Below, one piece after another: positions 1 to 8,183 of a stretch of 64,000 bases of DNA. The translations under genes were made by a program, and so were the position numbers. Under the pieces are notes generated by a model. That model was not told where the DNA came from, made no database searches, and worked only from the letters and a program-made list of their open reading frames with translations. Numbering within the stretch: position 1 is the stretch's first letter; each line of letters opens with the position of its first letter. The stretch comes from Pseudorhodoplanes sp049324435 (lineage in GTDB: Bacteria > Pseudomonadota > Alphaproteobacteria > Rhizobiales > Xanthobacteraceae), in the NCBI GenBank assembly GCA_049324435.1, contig JBMOOQ010000004.1, forward strand, positions 1 through 64,000, in the 5' to 3' direction.

Positions 1-418
1 GTGAGCCGGATCATCGCAGCTTGGGCCTCCGTGCGGCGCGCCACGTCTTGCGCGCGCACACGGCCACCGCATCCCGCCCCGCGTCTCGCGACGCTCATGA
101 AACGCCCCTTGCCCGGGGCGGGACAGGACGGAGGAAAGCAGGGGAAGATGGCGAAAATGAGGAATTTGATCCTAAATTTCCGTTCGTACCGCGGGATCTC
201 CCGGTGCCTTAAGGCCAGATATCTTTGCTGACCTGGTAAGACGCGCAGCTTGCACCGAGCGTACCAAGGGACCCGCGTGCACGCTTTATCTTGACGCCTG
301 CGGTGCGGAGCAGGCGATGCCCGAAAGCAAAACCGAGAACAATTTTAAGTATGCAATTTTAAATCATGCAACCTTTGGGATGCTATAGAGGCGGCGGTCG
401 GGGATCGGGAATGACGCA
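1..418. other. no gene recognised
   Basis: No convincing coding region. A GTG-initiated frame over the first 231 bases is Arg/Pro-rich, lacks family features and is probably chance. There is a G/C hairpin at 103-120 without a U tract, and an AT-rich stretch at about 335-375 just upstream of the pilin gene that may contain its promoter or an operator. Confidence 0.5.
342..370. repeat. AT-rich direct repeat upstream of the pilin gene
   Basis: Two adjacent imperfect copies of ATTTTAA-N2/3-ATGCA at 342-355 and 356-370, in otherwise GC-rich DNA and about 50 bp before the pilin start. The placement suggests a regulatory element; no known regulator is recognised. Confidence 0.35.
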
Positions 419-583
419 ATGTCCGCAATGGTCAGACGGTTCGCGGCCGACCGTGCCGGCGCAACCGCAATCGAATACAGCCTGATCTGTGCGCTGATCA
501 CACTTGCAATCCTCGCCGCGCTGAACACCACTGGCGCGGCACTGGTCGCCTTGCTCCAGGCGCTGCTGGCAGCGTTTCCGTAA
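419..583 (+). CDS. Flp-type (type IVb) pilin, 54 aa
   Basis: The 54-codon frame starts MSAMVRRFAADRAG and continues with the class IVb pilin signature GATAIEYSLICALI followed by a single hydrophobic helix rich in Ala and Leu. The Glu five residues after the Gly at the presumed prepilin peptidase site is present, as is the neighbouring Tyr of Flp/PilA pilins. The mature protein would be an inner-membrane-embedded pilin polymerised by a Tad/Cpa system. No cpa/tad genes lie in the window, so the copy is an orphan here. The ribosome site is weak (GGGA about 10 nt before ATG). An out-of-frame upstream ATG at 411 gives no pilin sequence. Family assignment is confident from the motif; use as an adhesion pilus is inference. 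Confidence 0.8.
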   Translation: MSAMVRRFAADRAGATAIEYSLICALITLAILAALNTTGAALVALLQALLAAFP

Positions 584-587
584 AGCG

Positions 588-830
588 TCAGGCTGCCTTG
601 GCGCGCCGCTGATGGACCACGGGAGCACGCCGCCGCGGTGCCTCGGCGAAATGCGCGTCGAGGTCGGGATCGGCCTTGCCGAACCGCCAGGCGCGGACCC
701 GCTCGTCCCAGTCGAGCGCGCAGAGTTCGCAACGGCCATCGTAGAGACGGCGTTCGACCATGGTCAGTTCGATGCCGCAGCCATCCCCGGCCACGACTCC
801 CGTGCAGACAAAACGACCAGCGTGCTTCAT
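588..830 (-). CDS. conserved hypothetical protein, 80 aa, Cys-containing
   Basis: Reads MKHAGRFVCTGVVAGDGCG and ends in a basic Arg/Ala tail. There are four cysteines (about residues 9, 18, 34 and 37), the last two as CELC, which could bind a metal, though no zinc-ribbon family is recognised. The frame opens further upstream to 998, but that extension is low complexity, so the internal ATG at 830 is preferred. It ends 4 bp after the convergent pilin gene. It resembles small uncharacterised proteins of Bradyrhizobium relatives. Function unknown. Confidence 0.55.
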   Translation of the reverse strand: MKHAGRFVCTGVVAGDGCGIELTMVERRLYDGRCELCALDWDERVRAWRFGKADPDLDAHFAEAPRRRAPVVHQRRAKAA

Positions 831-1045
831 GGCGGAACCGGATCCCGAAAACGAATCACTTCGCGCGGTCGAGTCTAGCTCGAAAAGTGAACGCAATGGG
901 TAACCGCTCTCGTCTCTCCACCGCCGCGCGGGATTCATATTCTGCTGACGGCGCAAGCGGTTTGCGACCGAGATCACTTGAATCCTGCGCCGCAACACTC
1001 ACTTGAGCGGGCAGAGCGGCAGGGTCGCACGCTCCGGAGATCGAA

Positions 1046-1453
1046 ATGCCGCTTCTGTCCGTTTTGCTGAACGTGCTGTGGATCGTGTTCGGTGGCCTGT
1101 GGATGGCCATCGGCTGGTGGATCGCCGCCATCATCATGGCGATCACCATCATCGGACTGCCCTGGGCGCGAGCGGCCTTCAATATCGGGTTCTACACGCT
1201 GCTGCCGTTCGGCCAGCGCGCGGTGCCGCGGGATGCCTATACCGGCCGCGAGGATGTCGGAACCGGCGCGTTCGGAACCATCGGCAATATCATCTGGTTC
1301 GTGCTGGCGGGCTGGTGGCTCGCGCTCGCGCACCTGATAACGGCGATCGGTCTTGCGGTCACCATTATCGGAATCCCGTTCGCCTGGGCGCACCTGAAAC
1401 TCGCCGGCATTTCGCTCTGGCCGATCGGCATGATGATCGTGCCGGCGGAGTGA
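1046..1453 (+). CDS. yccF: YccF domain inner-membrane protein
   Basis: 135 residues with two similar hydrophobic halves, each carrying the YccF (DUF307) signature: an N-terminal NVLWIVFGGLWMAIGWW with TIIGLPWARAAFNI, and a C-terminal GNIIWFVLAGWWLALAH with TIIGIPFAWAHLKLA. The tandem structure and length fit the family, a small polytopic inner-membrane protein of unknown biochemical role. It ends one base before the stop of the convergent SDR gene. Confidence 0.88.
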   Translation: MPLLSVLLNVLWIVFGGLWMAIGWWIAAIIMAITIIGLPWARAAFNIGFYTLLPFGQRAVPRDAYTGREDVGTGAFGTIGNIIWFVLAGWWLALAHLITAIGLAVTIIGIPFAWAHLKLAGISLWPIGMMIVPAE

Positions 1454-1454
1454 G

Positions 1455-2234
1455 TCAGAACGCCGCCGGGAACACGCCGCCGTCGATCAGAAGATTCTGT
1501 CCGGTGATGTAGCCGGCCTGGCTTGAGCACAGGAATGCGCAGGCCGCGCCGAATTCTTCCGCCGTGCCGAAACGTTTCGCCGGCACCGACGCGATGCGGT
1601 TCGCGCGCGCCTGTTCCACGCTGATATTCTGTTTCTGCGCGTTGCTTTCGATGTTGGAGCGCAGGCGGTCGGTGTCGAACGCGCCCGGCAGCAGGAAATT
1701 GATCGTGACATTCGCATGTGCGACCGAACGGGCGACACCGGCCAGGAACGCCGTCAGCCCGGCGCGTGCGCCGGACGACAGATCGAGCCCGGGCAGCGGC
1801 ATCTTCACCGTGCCCGAGGTGATGTTGACGATGCGGCCGAATTTTTTCGCGATCATCGGGTCGATCGCTTTTTGAATGAGTTCGATCGCCACCACCATGT
1901 TGGCGGTGACCCCTTCAAGCATCTGCTCGCGCGTCAGCTGGCGGAAATCGCGGAAGGGCGGTCCGGCATTGTTGTTGACGAGAATGTCGGGCTCGGGACA
2001 GGCGGCGAACAATGCGGTCTGTCCCTCCGGCGTTGCGACATCGGCGGCGACCGGGACGATCTTTGCGCCCGTGGCTTTCGCGATTTCTTCTGCCGCGGCG
2101 GCAAGGCGCTTCTCGTCGCGGCCGTTGATCACGACCTCGCAGCCTTCCTGCGCGAGCGCCATGGCGCAGCCATAACCGAGCCCGCGGCTCGACGCGCAGA
2201 CAATGGCCTTGCGGCCGGCGATTCCGAAGTTCAT
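1455..2234 (-). CDS. SDR family oxidoreductase (atypical active site)
   Basis: 259 residues with an NAD(P)-binding Rossmann fold. The cofactor loop reads ASSRGLGYG near the N-terminus, followed by a DV pair, NNNAGP and NITSGTV. The C-terminus GYITGQNLLIDGG is typical of FabG-like SDRs. The canonical YxxxK is absent: the aligned segment is SSGAR, so Tyr and Lys are replaced by Ser and Arg. This is seen in a subfamily annotated only as SDR or 3-oxoacyl-ACP reductase-like, and substrate and activity cannot be predicted. The start at 2234 is chosen because GGGAG lies about 6 nt upstream and the protein begins directly before the Rossmann strand; an in-frame start at 2288 would add unrelated sequence. 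Confidence 0.85.
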   Translation of the reverse strand: MNFGIAGRKAIVCASSRGLGYGCAMALAQEGCEVVINGRDEKRLAAAAEEIAKATGAKIVPVAADVATPEGQTALFAACPEPDILVNNNAGPPFRDFRQLTREQMLEGVTANMVVAIELIQKAIDPMIAKKFGRIVNITSGTVKMPLPGLDLSSGARAGLTAFLAGVARSVAHANVTINFLLPGAFDTDRLRSNIESNAQKQNISVEQARANRIASVPAKRFGTAEEFGAACAFLCSSQAGYITGQNLLIDGGVFPAAF

Positions 2235-2247
2235 GCAAAACTCCCGG

Positions 2248-2333
2248 TCATGGCCAGACCCGATCCGGCCATCCATCATTTGTGACACAGGTTCTTGCCG
2301 CGATGGATGCGCGGGTCAAGCCCGCGCGTAACG
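2248..2333. repeat. composite REP-like palindromic repeat
   Basis: Two G/C hairpins in a short intergenic spacer. The first has ATGGCC/GGCCAT arms (2250-2255 and 2267-2272). The second has GCGCGGG/CCCGCGC arms around TCAAG (2309-2327), preceded by GATGGAT. Paired hairpins of this kind are common intergenic repeats in Bradyrhizobium-type genomes. The assignment is from memory of the pattern; only this copy was recognised in the window. Confidence 0.5.
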
Positions 2334-2355
2334 TCGATGGAGAGCGGGGCTTGGA

Positions 2356-3495
2356 TTACGACAGCCTGGGGCTTTCGACCGCACGCATATCGTTGCCGCG
2401 CCATTCAAAGCCGCGGCCGAGCCAGGCATTAACGTAGAGCACCGGCAGCAATGCGTCGCGCAGCATGTAGGTTGCGACCGACCGGCGCGACACCGGCCAG
2501 CCGGCCTTGACCGCGAGCAGCCATTCGGCGCCATACCAGACCGCGAGGAACGCGAGGGCAGGCGCCAGCGCGGGAAGCCCGGTGAGCATCGCCGCTGCGA
2601 TCAGAGCCGCGAGCGGCGGGAGCGAGCCGGAGAAAATTTCCAGCGAGAACCAGAACGGGAAGCTCGCGCGCCGCAATCGCGCCCAGCGGCGCTGGCGCTT
2701 CCAGACATCGGCAGCACGGCGGACTCCGAGCGGCTGGCGGACCGGCGGCTGCATCAGCCGCACCCTGAGGCCGAGATTGCGCACGATCTTGGTGCAGGCG
2801 GCGTCCTCGGCGGTTTCTGTGCCAAGCGCGCGGATGCCGCCCGCACGCTCCAGATCCGCCTTGCGCCAGAACAGTGTCTTGCCCTGTGCAAAGCCAAAGC
2901 CGATGAAGTCGGCGAAATACTGCCAGCGCGCCTGGTAGTTGTTGAGCATGGCGCATTCGACCTCGGCGAAGAAGCCGTCGGGTCTGCAGCCGATCGGCGG
3001 CGAACAGACAAGGCCGGTCCGCGAATCGCATTGTCCGAGCAGCCGCTGAATATAGTCGCGCGGCATCAGCACGTTGCTGTCGCAGATCGACACGAACGGA
3101 TGATTGGCCTCGCGCCAGCCCTTGAACACATTGTTGAGCTTCGGATTGTCGCTGATGCGCTCATCGCCGACCAGCAGTCGCGCATCGATCCATCTGTGAT
3201 CCGCGATCATGCGGTTCACCAGCGGCACGGCCGGATCGTCGGGCCGCGCCACGCAGAAGATCAGTTCGTAGCGCGGATAATCGAGCCGGAACGCGGAGCG
3301 CAGCGTATCTTCCAGGTAATTGTCGAGCCCGCAGACTGGCAGCACGATGCTGACCGGGACGGCAACCGTGTCGGGCGATGGCGCCGGCACGGGGGCATCC
3401 GGCCGGCATCGGCGCATCGCGACCGCGACGCTCGTCAGGTGCAACGCAAGTGTGATCGCGACAAATGCCGTCAGGGCAAGGACAGGGAGAGTCAT
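2356..3495 (-). CDS. ceramide-glucosyltransferase-like glycosyltransferase (GT21)
   Basis: 379 residues. An N-terminal transmembrane segment (LPVLALTAFVAITLALHL) is followed by a GT-A domain that begins VSIVLPVCGLDN, with ICDSNV as the Asp motif, TETAEDAACTK as the late acidic motif and RQRRW as the (Q/R)xxRW motif. Two or three hydrophobic segments near the C-terminus anchor it again. This D-D-D-(Q/R)xxRW layout is that of processive/GT21 enzymes such as ceramide glucosyltransferase, and also of HpnI-like hopanoid enzymes. It would transfer a sugar from a UDP-sugar to a membrane lipid at the inner membrane. It is divergent from the LpxH-like gene. The ATG at 3495 is preferred; an in-frame ATG at 3525 is possible. 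Confidence 0.8.
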   Translation of the reverse strand: MTLPVLALTAFVAITLALHLTSVAVAMRRCRPDAPVPAPSPDTVAVPVSIVLPVCGLDNYLEDTLRSAFRLDYPRYELIFCVARPDDPAVPLVNRMIADHRWIDARLLVGDERISDNPKLNNVFKGWREANHPFVSICDSNVLMPRDYIQRLLGQCDSRTGLVCSPPIGCRPDGFFAEVECAMLNNYQARWQYFADFIGFGFAQGKTLFWRKADLERAGGIRALGTETAEDAACTKIVRNLGLRVRLMQPPVRQPLGVRRAADVWKRQRRWARLRRASFPFWFSLEIFSGSLPPLAALIAAAMLTGLPALAPALAFLAVWYGAEWLLAVKAGWPVSRRSVATYMLRDALLPVLYVNAWLGRGFEWRGNDMRAVESPRLS

Positions 3496-3630
3496 CCCGC
3501 AAGCTTTGCCGCGGTGTGGTGACATGCTGATGACGGGTCTCAAGGTCCGGACATAGCCGGTTGTCATCAAACGGCAATGACAATGTGAGACCCCGCAATC
3601 GGGACGCTCTGCACAGGCGATGATGGACCG

Positions 3631-4425
3631 ATGACTGCGATCCGGCCGCGGCACTTCCGCGCGCTCTTCATTTCCGACGTTCATCTTGGCGCACGCGGGT
3701 GTCAGGCCGGCAAGCTGCTCGATTTTCTCCGTTATCATGACGCCGATACGATCTATCTGGTCGGCGACATCGTCGACGGCTGGGCGCTGAAGTCGAGCTG
3801 GTACTGGCCGCAATCGCACAACGACGTGGTGCAGAAGTTCCTGCGCAAGGCGCGCAAGGGCACCCGCATCGTCTACATTCCCGGAAACCACGACGAATTC
3901 TTGCGCGGCTATTACGGCACGCATTTCGGCGGGATCGATGTGGTCGAACACGCCGTGCATAAGGGCGCCGACGGACGCACCTATCTCGTCGTGCATGGCG
4001 ACCATTTCGATCTGGTGGTGACGCAGGCGCGCTGGCTCGCGCTGCTCGGTGACAAGGCCTATGAATTCGCCCTGGTTCTCAACCGGCTGTTCAATGCGAT
4101 CCGGCGGCAATTCGGGCTCGGCTATTGGTCGCTGTCGCAATGGTTGAAGCTGAAGGTCAAGAATGCGGTCTCCTATATCGGCGAGTATGAGCGCGCGCTC
4201 GCCGCGGACGCGAAAAGGCACGATGCGCAGGGCATCGTCTGCGGTCACATCCACCATGCAACGATCCACGACGACTTTGGCATCCGCTATGTGAATTGCG
4301 GCGACTGGGTCGAAAGCTGTACGGCAGTGGCCGAGCATTTCGACGGGCGGCTCGAAATCGTCCACTGGATCGAAGAGAACTCCTCGACCGAAATTCCGGC
4401 CTTGGCCGAAGTCCGGGCCGCCTGA
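3631..4425 (+). CDS. UDP-2,3-diacylglucosamine diphosphatase-like metallophosphoesterase
   Basis: 264 residues with all calcineurin-type metal motifs in order: SDVHLG near residue 15, VGDIVDGW near 45, PGNHDE near 83, VHGDH near 115 and CGHIHHA near 200. This is the LpxH-related family common in rhizobia, annotated as UDP-2,3-diacylglucosamine diphosphatase. True lipid A function is not proven by sequence, since relatives accompany glycolipid glycosyltransferases. Here it is divergent from a ceramide-type glycosyltransferase. A degenerate second copy lies at about 31.65 kb, next to another glycosyltransferase. Two upstream ATGs at 3620 and 3623 are out of frame, supporting 3631. Confidence 0.85.
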   Translation: MTAIRPRHFRALFISDVHLGARGCQAGKLLDFLRYHDADTIYLVGDIVDGWALKSSWYWPQSHNDVVQKFLRKARKGTRIVYIPGNHDEFLRGYYGTHFGGIDVVEHAVHKGADGRTYLVVHGDHFDLVVTQARWLALLGDKAYEFALVLNRLFNAIRRQFGLGYWSLSQWLKLKVKNAVSYIGEYERALAADAKRHDAQGIVCGHIHHATIHDDFGIRYVNCGDWVESCTAVAEHFDGRLEIVHWIEENSSTEIPALAEVRAA

Positions 4426-4503
4426 AGGCTTTAACTTCACGGGCAGTGCGGGCTAGGATTTGACCGGCCGGAGTTCCGGCCGGGGGCGGCAAGAGACATC
4501 CCG

Positions 4504-5409
4504 ATGAGTGTGAGGACGGCGTTGAGCCCCGGCGAACCGGTCGGCAGCGCGTTACGCGATGTGGCTGCTGGTGCGGTCGCCGAAGCGCAGGCGATTCTCA
4601 ACGATCCGGCTCGCGACGCCACGGTCAAGGTGCATGACATCCGCCGTGCGCTGAAGCGCTGGCGCGCGCTGTTGCGCATGCTGCGGCCGCATCTGCGCGA
4701 GAGCGGCGAGGCGCTGCGCTTTGGGGCGCGCGATCTTGCACGCAGACTGACGCAAGCCCGCGACGCCCAGTCGGCAATCGATGCCATCGACGATGCGATT
4801 GAGGCCTGCCAGAATCTTCCGATCGCCTTGCCGCCGCGTTCGATCGTCACCATTCGCAGCAAGCTTCAGGAGCTGCGTGCCGAGAACGAACGCAACATCT
4901 GGACCTGCGACATCCAGAAAGATCTATCGGATTACCTGACTGCCGCGGCCTGGCAGATATCGTTATGGAATCTCGAGGCGCTGACTTTCTCCGACCTCGC
5001 CGACATGCTCACGACGACCTATCGCCGTGCGCGCCGGTCGATTCCGGCCAACTGGGCGGAAGCCGAGGGCGAAACCCTCCACGAATTGCGGCGCCGCGTG
5101 GTCGAGCACCGCTACCAGATGGAACTCATTGAGCCAGTCTGGCCGCGGCTTTGGCGCGTCTGGGTCGATGAGGCGCAGCGGCTGCGCACCCGGCTCGGCA
5201 AGTATCAGGATCTGGAAATGCTCGCCGCCAAGGTTGGACCGCACCAGCCGCTGGCGCGCTGGCGCTCGAAACTCGCGCCATTGATCGCGCATCGTCAGGC
5301 CGAGCATGTGGACGCCGCCCGCACGATCGCGGTCCGGTTGTTTGCCGAGCCGCCGAAAGGGTTCCGGCGTCGTCTGGAAGCGCTGTGGGACGCGCAAACC
5401 GGCGATTGA
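4504..5409 (+). CDS. CHAD domain-containing protein
   Basis: 301 residues, all-helical and rich in Arg and His. The first conserved region has VKVHDIRRALKRWRALLRML and the second LHELRRRVVEHRYQMEL, the paired HxxR(K)xxKR-type helices of CHAD domains. These bind polyphosphate through conserved basic residues, and the duplication gives the expected length. It follows the phosphoesterase by about 80 bp on the same strand. No CYTH/triphosphatase domain is fused or adjacent. A polyphosphate link is family knowledge, not shown here. Confidence 0.85.
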   Translation: MSVRTALSPGEPVGSALRDVAAGAVAEAQAILNDPARDATVKVHDIRRALKRWRALLRMLRPHLRESGEALRFGARDLARRLTQARDAQSAIDAIDDAIEACQNLPIALPPRSIVTIRSKLQELRAENERNIWTCDIQKDLSDYLTAAAWQISLWNLEALTFSDLADMLTTTYRRARRSIPANWAEAEGETLHELRRRVVEHRYQMELIEPVWPRLWRVWVDEAQRLRTRLGKYQDLEMLAAKVGPHQPLARWRSKLAPLIAHRQAEHVDAARTIAVRLFAEPPKGFRRRLEALWDAQTGD

Positions 5410-5489
5410 AATGAACCGGCGGCGCGCTACCTTCTGATTATGGACGCGATCACTCCCGTCGATATCGAGGCCGCTGCCGGATTGCCGGT

Positions 5490-6410
5490 GTGGCGGTCCG
5501 TACCCCGCTGATCCGCTCGCCGTTGCTCGACGAACGTGTCGGCGCCCGCGTTTTCCTGAAGGCGGAGATCCTTCAGCGGATGGGCTCGTTCAAGTTCCGC
5601 GGCGCCTATAACCGCTGCGCCACGATCCCCGCTGAGCGGCGCCGGGCGGGCGTGGTGGCCTATTCGTCCGGCAATCACGCGCAGGGCGTCGCCGCGGCGG
5701 CGAAGCTGCTCGGTATGCCTGCAGTGATCGTGATGCCTGCCGATGCGCCGCGGCCGAAGCGCGAGCGAACCGCCGCGCTCGGTGCCGAGGTGGTGCTGTA
5801 TGACCGAACAACCGAAGACCGCGCCGCGATCGCGCAGGAGATCGCCGAGACGCGGGGCGCGGTGATCGTGCCGCCATTCGACGATCCGATGGTGATCGCG
5901 GGGCAGGGCACGGTGGGCCGCGAGATCGTGGAGGATCTGTCCGCGCAAGGCTTGAGGCCGGATGTGGTCGTGGTCGGCTGTTCCGGCGGCGGACTGGCGG
6001 CCGGCATCTCGCTCGCGATAAAGACCGCGGTTCCCGATGCCGATCTCTATACCGCCGAGCCGGAAGGCTTCGACGATATGGCGCGCTCGTTTGCGAGCGG
6101 ACATCGCGAACGCAACGCACGCCTGAGCGGGACGATCTGCGACGCGCTGATGAGCAACACGCCGGGCGAACTGACCTTTCCGATCACGCAAAGGCTGATC
6201 GGCAAGGGCGTTACGGCAAGCGATCGCGAGGTCGAGGAGGCGGTCGCCTTTGCCTGGCGCGAACTGAAACTCGTCGTGGAGCCGGGCGGTGCGATCGGTC
6301 TTGCTGCGTTGCTCGCGGGCCGGCCCGATGTCAGGGGCAAGGTGGTGGTTGCTATCCTGTCCGGCGGCAATGTCGATCCGGACCTGTTTTCGCGGATCAT
6401 CGCGGCATAG
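5490..6410 (+). CDS. threonine/serine dehydratase, 5' end frameshifted
   Basis: Fold-type II PLP enzyme. GSFKFRGAYNR (Lys about 33) holds the PLP lysine, SSGNHAQGVA is the substrate loop, CSGGGLAAG binds phosphate and ILSGGNVD lies near the C-terminus. It deaminates threonine or serine to the 2-oxoacid; a serine/threonine racemase relative is possible. The 306-residue frame from GTG 5490 is short at the N-terminus. An ATG at 5440 opens MDAITPVDIEAAA in another frame and stops soon after. Adding one C in the CC run near 5478 would join them into a normal N-terminus reading AAARIAGVAVRTPL. So either one base was lost, naturally or by sequencing error, or translation starts at GTG 5490. The catalytic core is intact either way. 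Confidence 0.78.
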   Translation: MAVRTPLIRSPLLDERVGARVFLKAEILQRMGSFKFRGAYNRCATIPAERRRAGVVAYSSGNHAQGVAAAAKLLGMPAVIVMPADAPRPKRERTAALGAEVVLYDRTTEDRAAIAQEIAETRGAVIVPPFDDPMVIAGQGTVGREIVEDLSAQGLRPDVVVVGCSGGGLAAGISLAIKTAVPDADLYTAEPEGFDDMARSFASGHRERNARLSGTICDALMSNTPGELTFPITQRLIGKGVTASDREVEEAVAFAWRELKLVVEPGGAIGLAALLAGRPDVRGKVVVAILSGGNVDPDLFSRIIAA

Positions 6411-6428
6411 GGCACGCAGGCGCTGTCG

Positions 6429-7007
6429 TCACGCAAACAGCGCAATCTTTTCCTCGTCTGACAGCGCGCGGATATCGGCAAACGGATCGCGCGATTGCCG
6501 TGAAGTTGCTTCGGGCGGCCGTTGATTTGACGATTGCGGCTCGTCCCGGCCGGCAATGGATGCGGTTTGCGGCCCGAGAAATTCGATCGCAGACGGCTGA
6601 CCGGCCGCCGGTTCGACCGACGGGATCACAATGTCCACCACCTGCGCAGATGCGCCCGAAGCCTGTTCGGCTGTCACTGGTGCGCTGTTCTCGTTCTGAG
6701 GCGGTTCTGCTTCGAATACGTCAGCGTCCAAAGAGTCGGCCCGCGACGGGGCTGCCGATGGATCGGCCCCGGCTTGCCCGGCGGGCTCAAGGCTGCGCGA
6801 CATGAGGAGGTTCTCAATCCGGCCGATTGCGGTCAGCAGCGTTTCGGTCTCGGTGACCCGGCTTCTGCGTGCATATTCCTCAAGGAACGCCCGGCCACGC
6901 GCGCTTTCCATCAGCGCAGCGAGAATAATGTCATAGTCCGGGTTGCTTCGGTCCGAGTCGCCTTGTGACGACACGTGCGATGCCGGGGCATGATGATTCG
7001 CGGGCAT
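6429..7007 (-). CDS. conserved hypothetical protein, 192 aa
   Basis: An N-terminal block (DYDIILAALMESARGRAFL then EEYARRSR and ETLLTAIGRIE) and a short C-terminal block (DPFADIRALSDEEKIALFA) look conserved. Between them is a linker of about 90 residues rich in Ala, Pro, Ser and Glu. No signal peptide or membrane segment. The pattern of two conserved ends joined by a disordered linker matches uncharacterised Bradyrhizobium-type proteins. The ATG at 7007 overlaps the ATG of the divergent MFS gene by two bases, so the two promoters must lie inside each other's coding sequence. Function unknown. Confidence 0.7.
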   Translation of the reverse strand: MPANHHAPASHVSSQGDSDRSNPDYDIILAALMESARGRAFLEEYARRSRVTETETLLTAIGRIENLLMSRSLEPAGQAGADPSAAPSRADSLDADVFEAEPPQNENSAPVTAEQASGASAQVVDIVIPSVEPAAGQPSAIEFLGPQTASIAGRDEPQSSNQRPPEATSRQSRDPFADIRALSDEEKIALFA

Positions 7008-8172
7008 GATGCACGATAACCGATCCCAAGACAGTTTTGCCCTCCGGGCCGCGATCTTTTACGCAGCCTCCTATATTCTGCTCGGGGTCCATCTGCCGTT
7101 CTTTCCGGCCTGGCTGAAGTCGGCCGGTTTCGATGCCGGACAGGTCGGCGCGATCCTCGCGGCGACGGCGCTGTTGCGGGTGGTGTCGGTCCCGGCCGCG
7201 ACCGGCGCTGCCGATCGCCGATTTGGGCTCCGGGCGACGATCATTGCCTTTGCCATGGCGACGGCAATTGGCTTCACGGCGCTCGGCCTTGTATCCGGTG
7301 CGGTCTTGATTGTGACACTGACCGCCTTCACGGCCTTTGCGCATACGCCGGCCGCGGCCCTGCAGGACGCCTATACGCTGCGCGGCCTGAGGCTGCGGGG
7401 GACGGCCTATGGCCCGGTCCGGCTCTGGGGCTCGATTTTCTTCATCGTCGCCAATTTCGGCGCAGGGCTCGCCTTCGACCTGATCGACACCCGCAATCTG
7501 ATCTGGCTGATCGCGGGAGCCGCGATCGCGGCCGCCTGCGCGGCCACGTTGCTGACGCCATTACCGCCTGCGCCCGTGCTGAGCGAGGCGAGCCGTCCGG
7601 CCCGGCCGTTCTGGCGCGAGCCGCGGTTTGTCGCAGTGGTCCTCGCTGCAAGCCTCATCCAGTCCAGCCACGCGGTCTATTACGGCTTCTCGACTATCAC
7701 CTGGAAGGCAGCCGGTTTCGACGGCATCGCGATCGGATCGCTGTGGGCGCTTGGGGTGATCGCCGAAATCGTGCTGTTCGCGGTTTCCGGCCGCCTGCCG
7801 CCTGTGCTCGGGCCGCTTCAGCTCATCGCCCTGGGCGGTCTCGCAGCGGCGATCCGATGGGCGGGACTGGCCTTCGATCCGTCCGGCTGGGCTTTGCCGC
7901 TGCTGCAATTGCTCCACGCCTTTTCGTTCGGCGCGAGTCATCTCGGCGCCGTCGCCTTTATTGCGCACGCGGCTCCGGAAGGGCGCGGCGCCACGGCGCA
8001 AGGCTATTTCTCGGTGGTGCAGGGCGTCACGTTCAGCGCCTGCATGCTGCTGGCCGGTACGCTTTATGAGGCAATCGGCGTTGCCGCCTATGGCGCGATG
8101 GCGGTCATCGCCTTTGCCGGAGCAATGATTGCGGTTGCAATATGGACGCGCATGCCGGAGACGACATCGTGA
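7006..8172 (+). CDS. MFS transporter (HcaT/phenylpropionate-permease-like)
   Basis: 388 residues with about 12 hydrophobic segments. The N-terminus (LRAAIFYAASYILLGVHLPF then FFPAWLKSAGF) and the loop ADRRFGLR resemble the MFS_1-like group that includes the 3-phenylpropionate permease HcaT and nucleoside symporters. It is a proton-coupled inner-membrane permease; the substrate cannot be predicted. Two adjacent ATGs (7006, 7009) are available; the conserved family N-terminus starts about ten residues later, so the start is close to correct. It ends 11 bp before the stop of the convergent gene. Confidence 0.82.
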   Translation: MMHDNRSQDSFALRAAIFYAASYILLGVHLPFFPAWLKSAGFDAGQVGAILAATALLRVVSVPAATGAADRRFGLRATIIAFAMATAIGFTALGLVSGAVLIVTLTAFTAFAHTPAAALQDAYTLRGLRLRGTAYGPVRLWGSIFFIVANFGAGLAFDLIDTRNLIWLIAGAAIAAACAATLLTPLPPAPVLSEASRPARPFWREPRFVAVVLAASLIQSSHAVYYGFSTITWKAAGFDGIAIGSLWALGVIAEIVLFAVSGRLPPVLGPLQLIALGGLAAAIRWAGLAFDPSGWALPLLQLLHAFSFGASHLGAVAFIAHAAPEGRGATAQGYFSVVQGVTFSACMLLAGTLYEAIGVAAYGAMAVIAFAGAMIAVAIWTRMPETTS

Positions 8173-8183
8173 TGGTTCGATGC

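Noticed and set aside
1..231. Plus-strand frame at the window start
   Set aside because: No family features, Arg/Pro-rich, and no second line of evidence; could be the tail of nothing recognisable.
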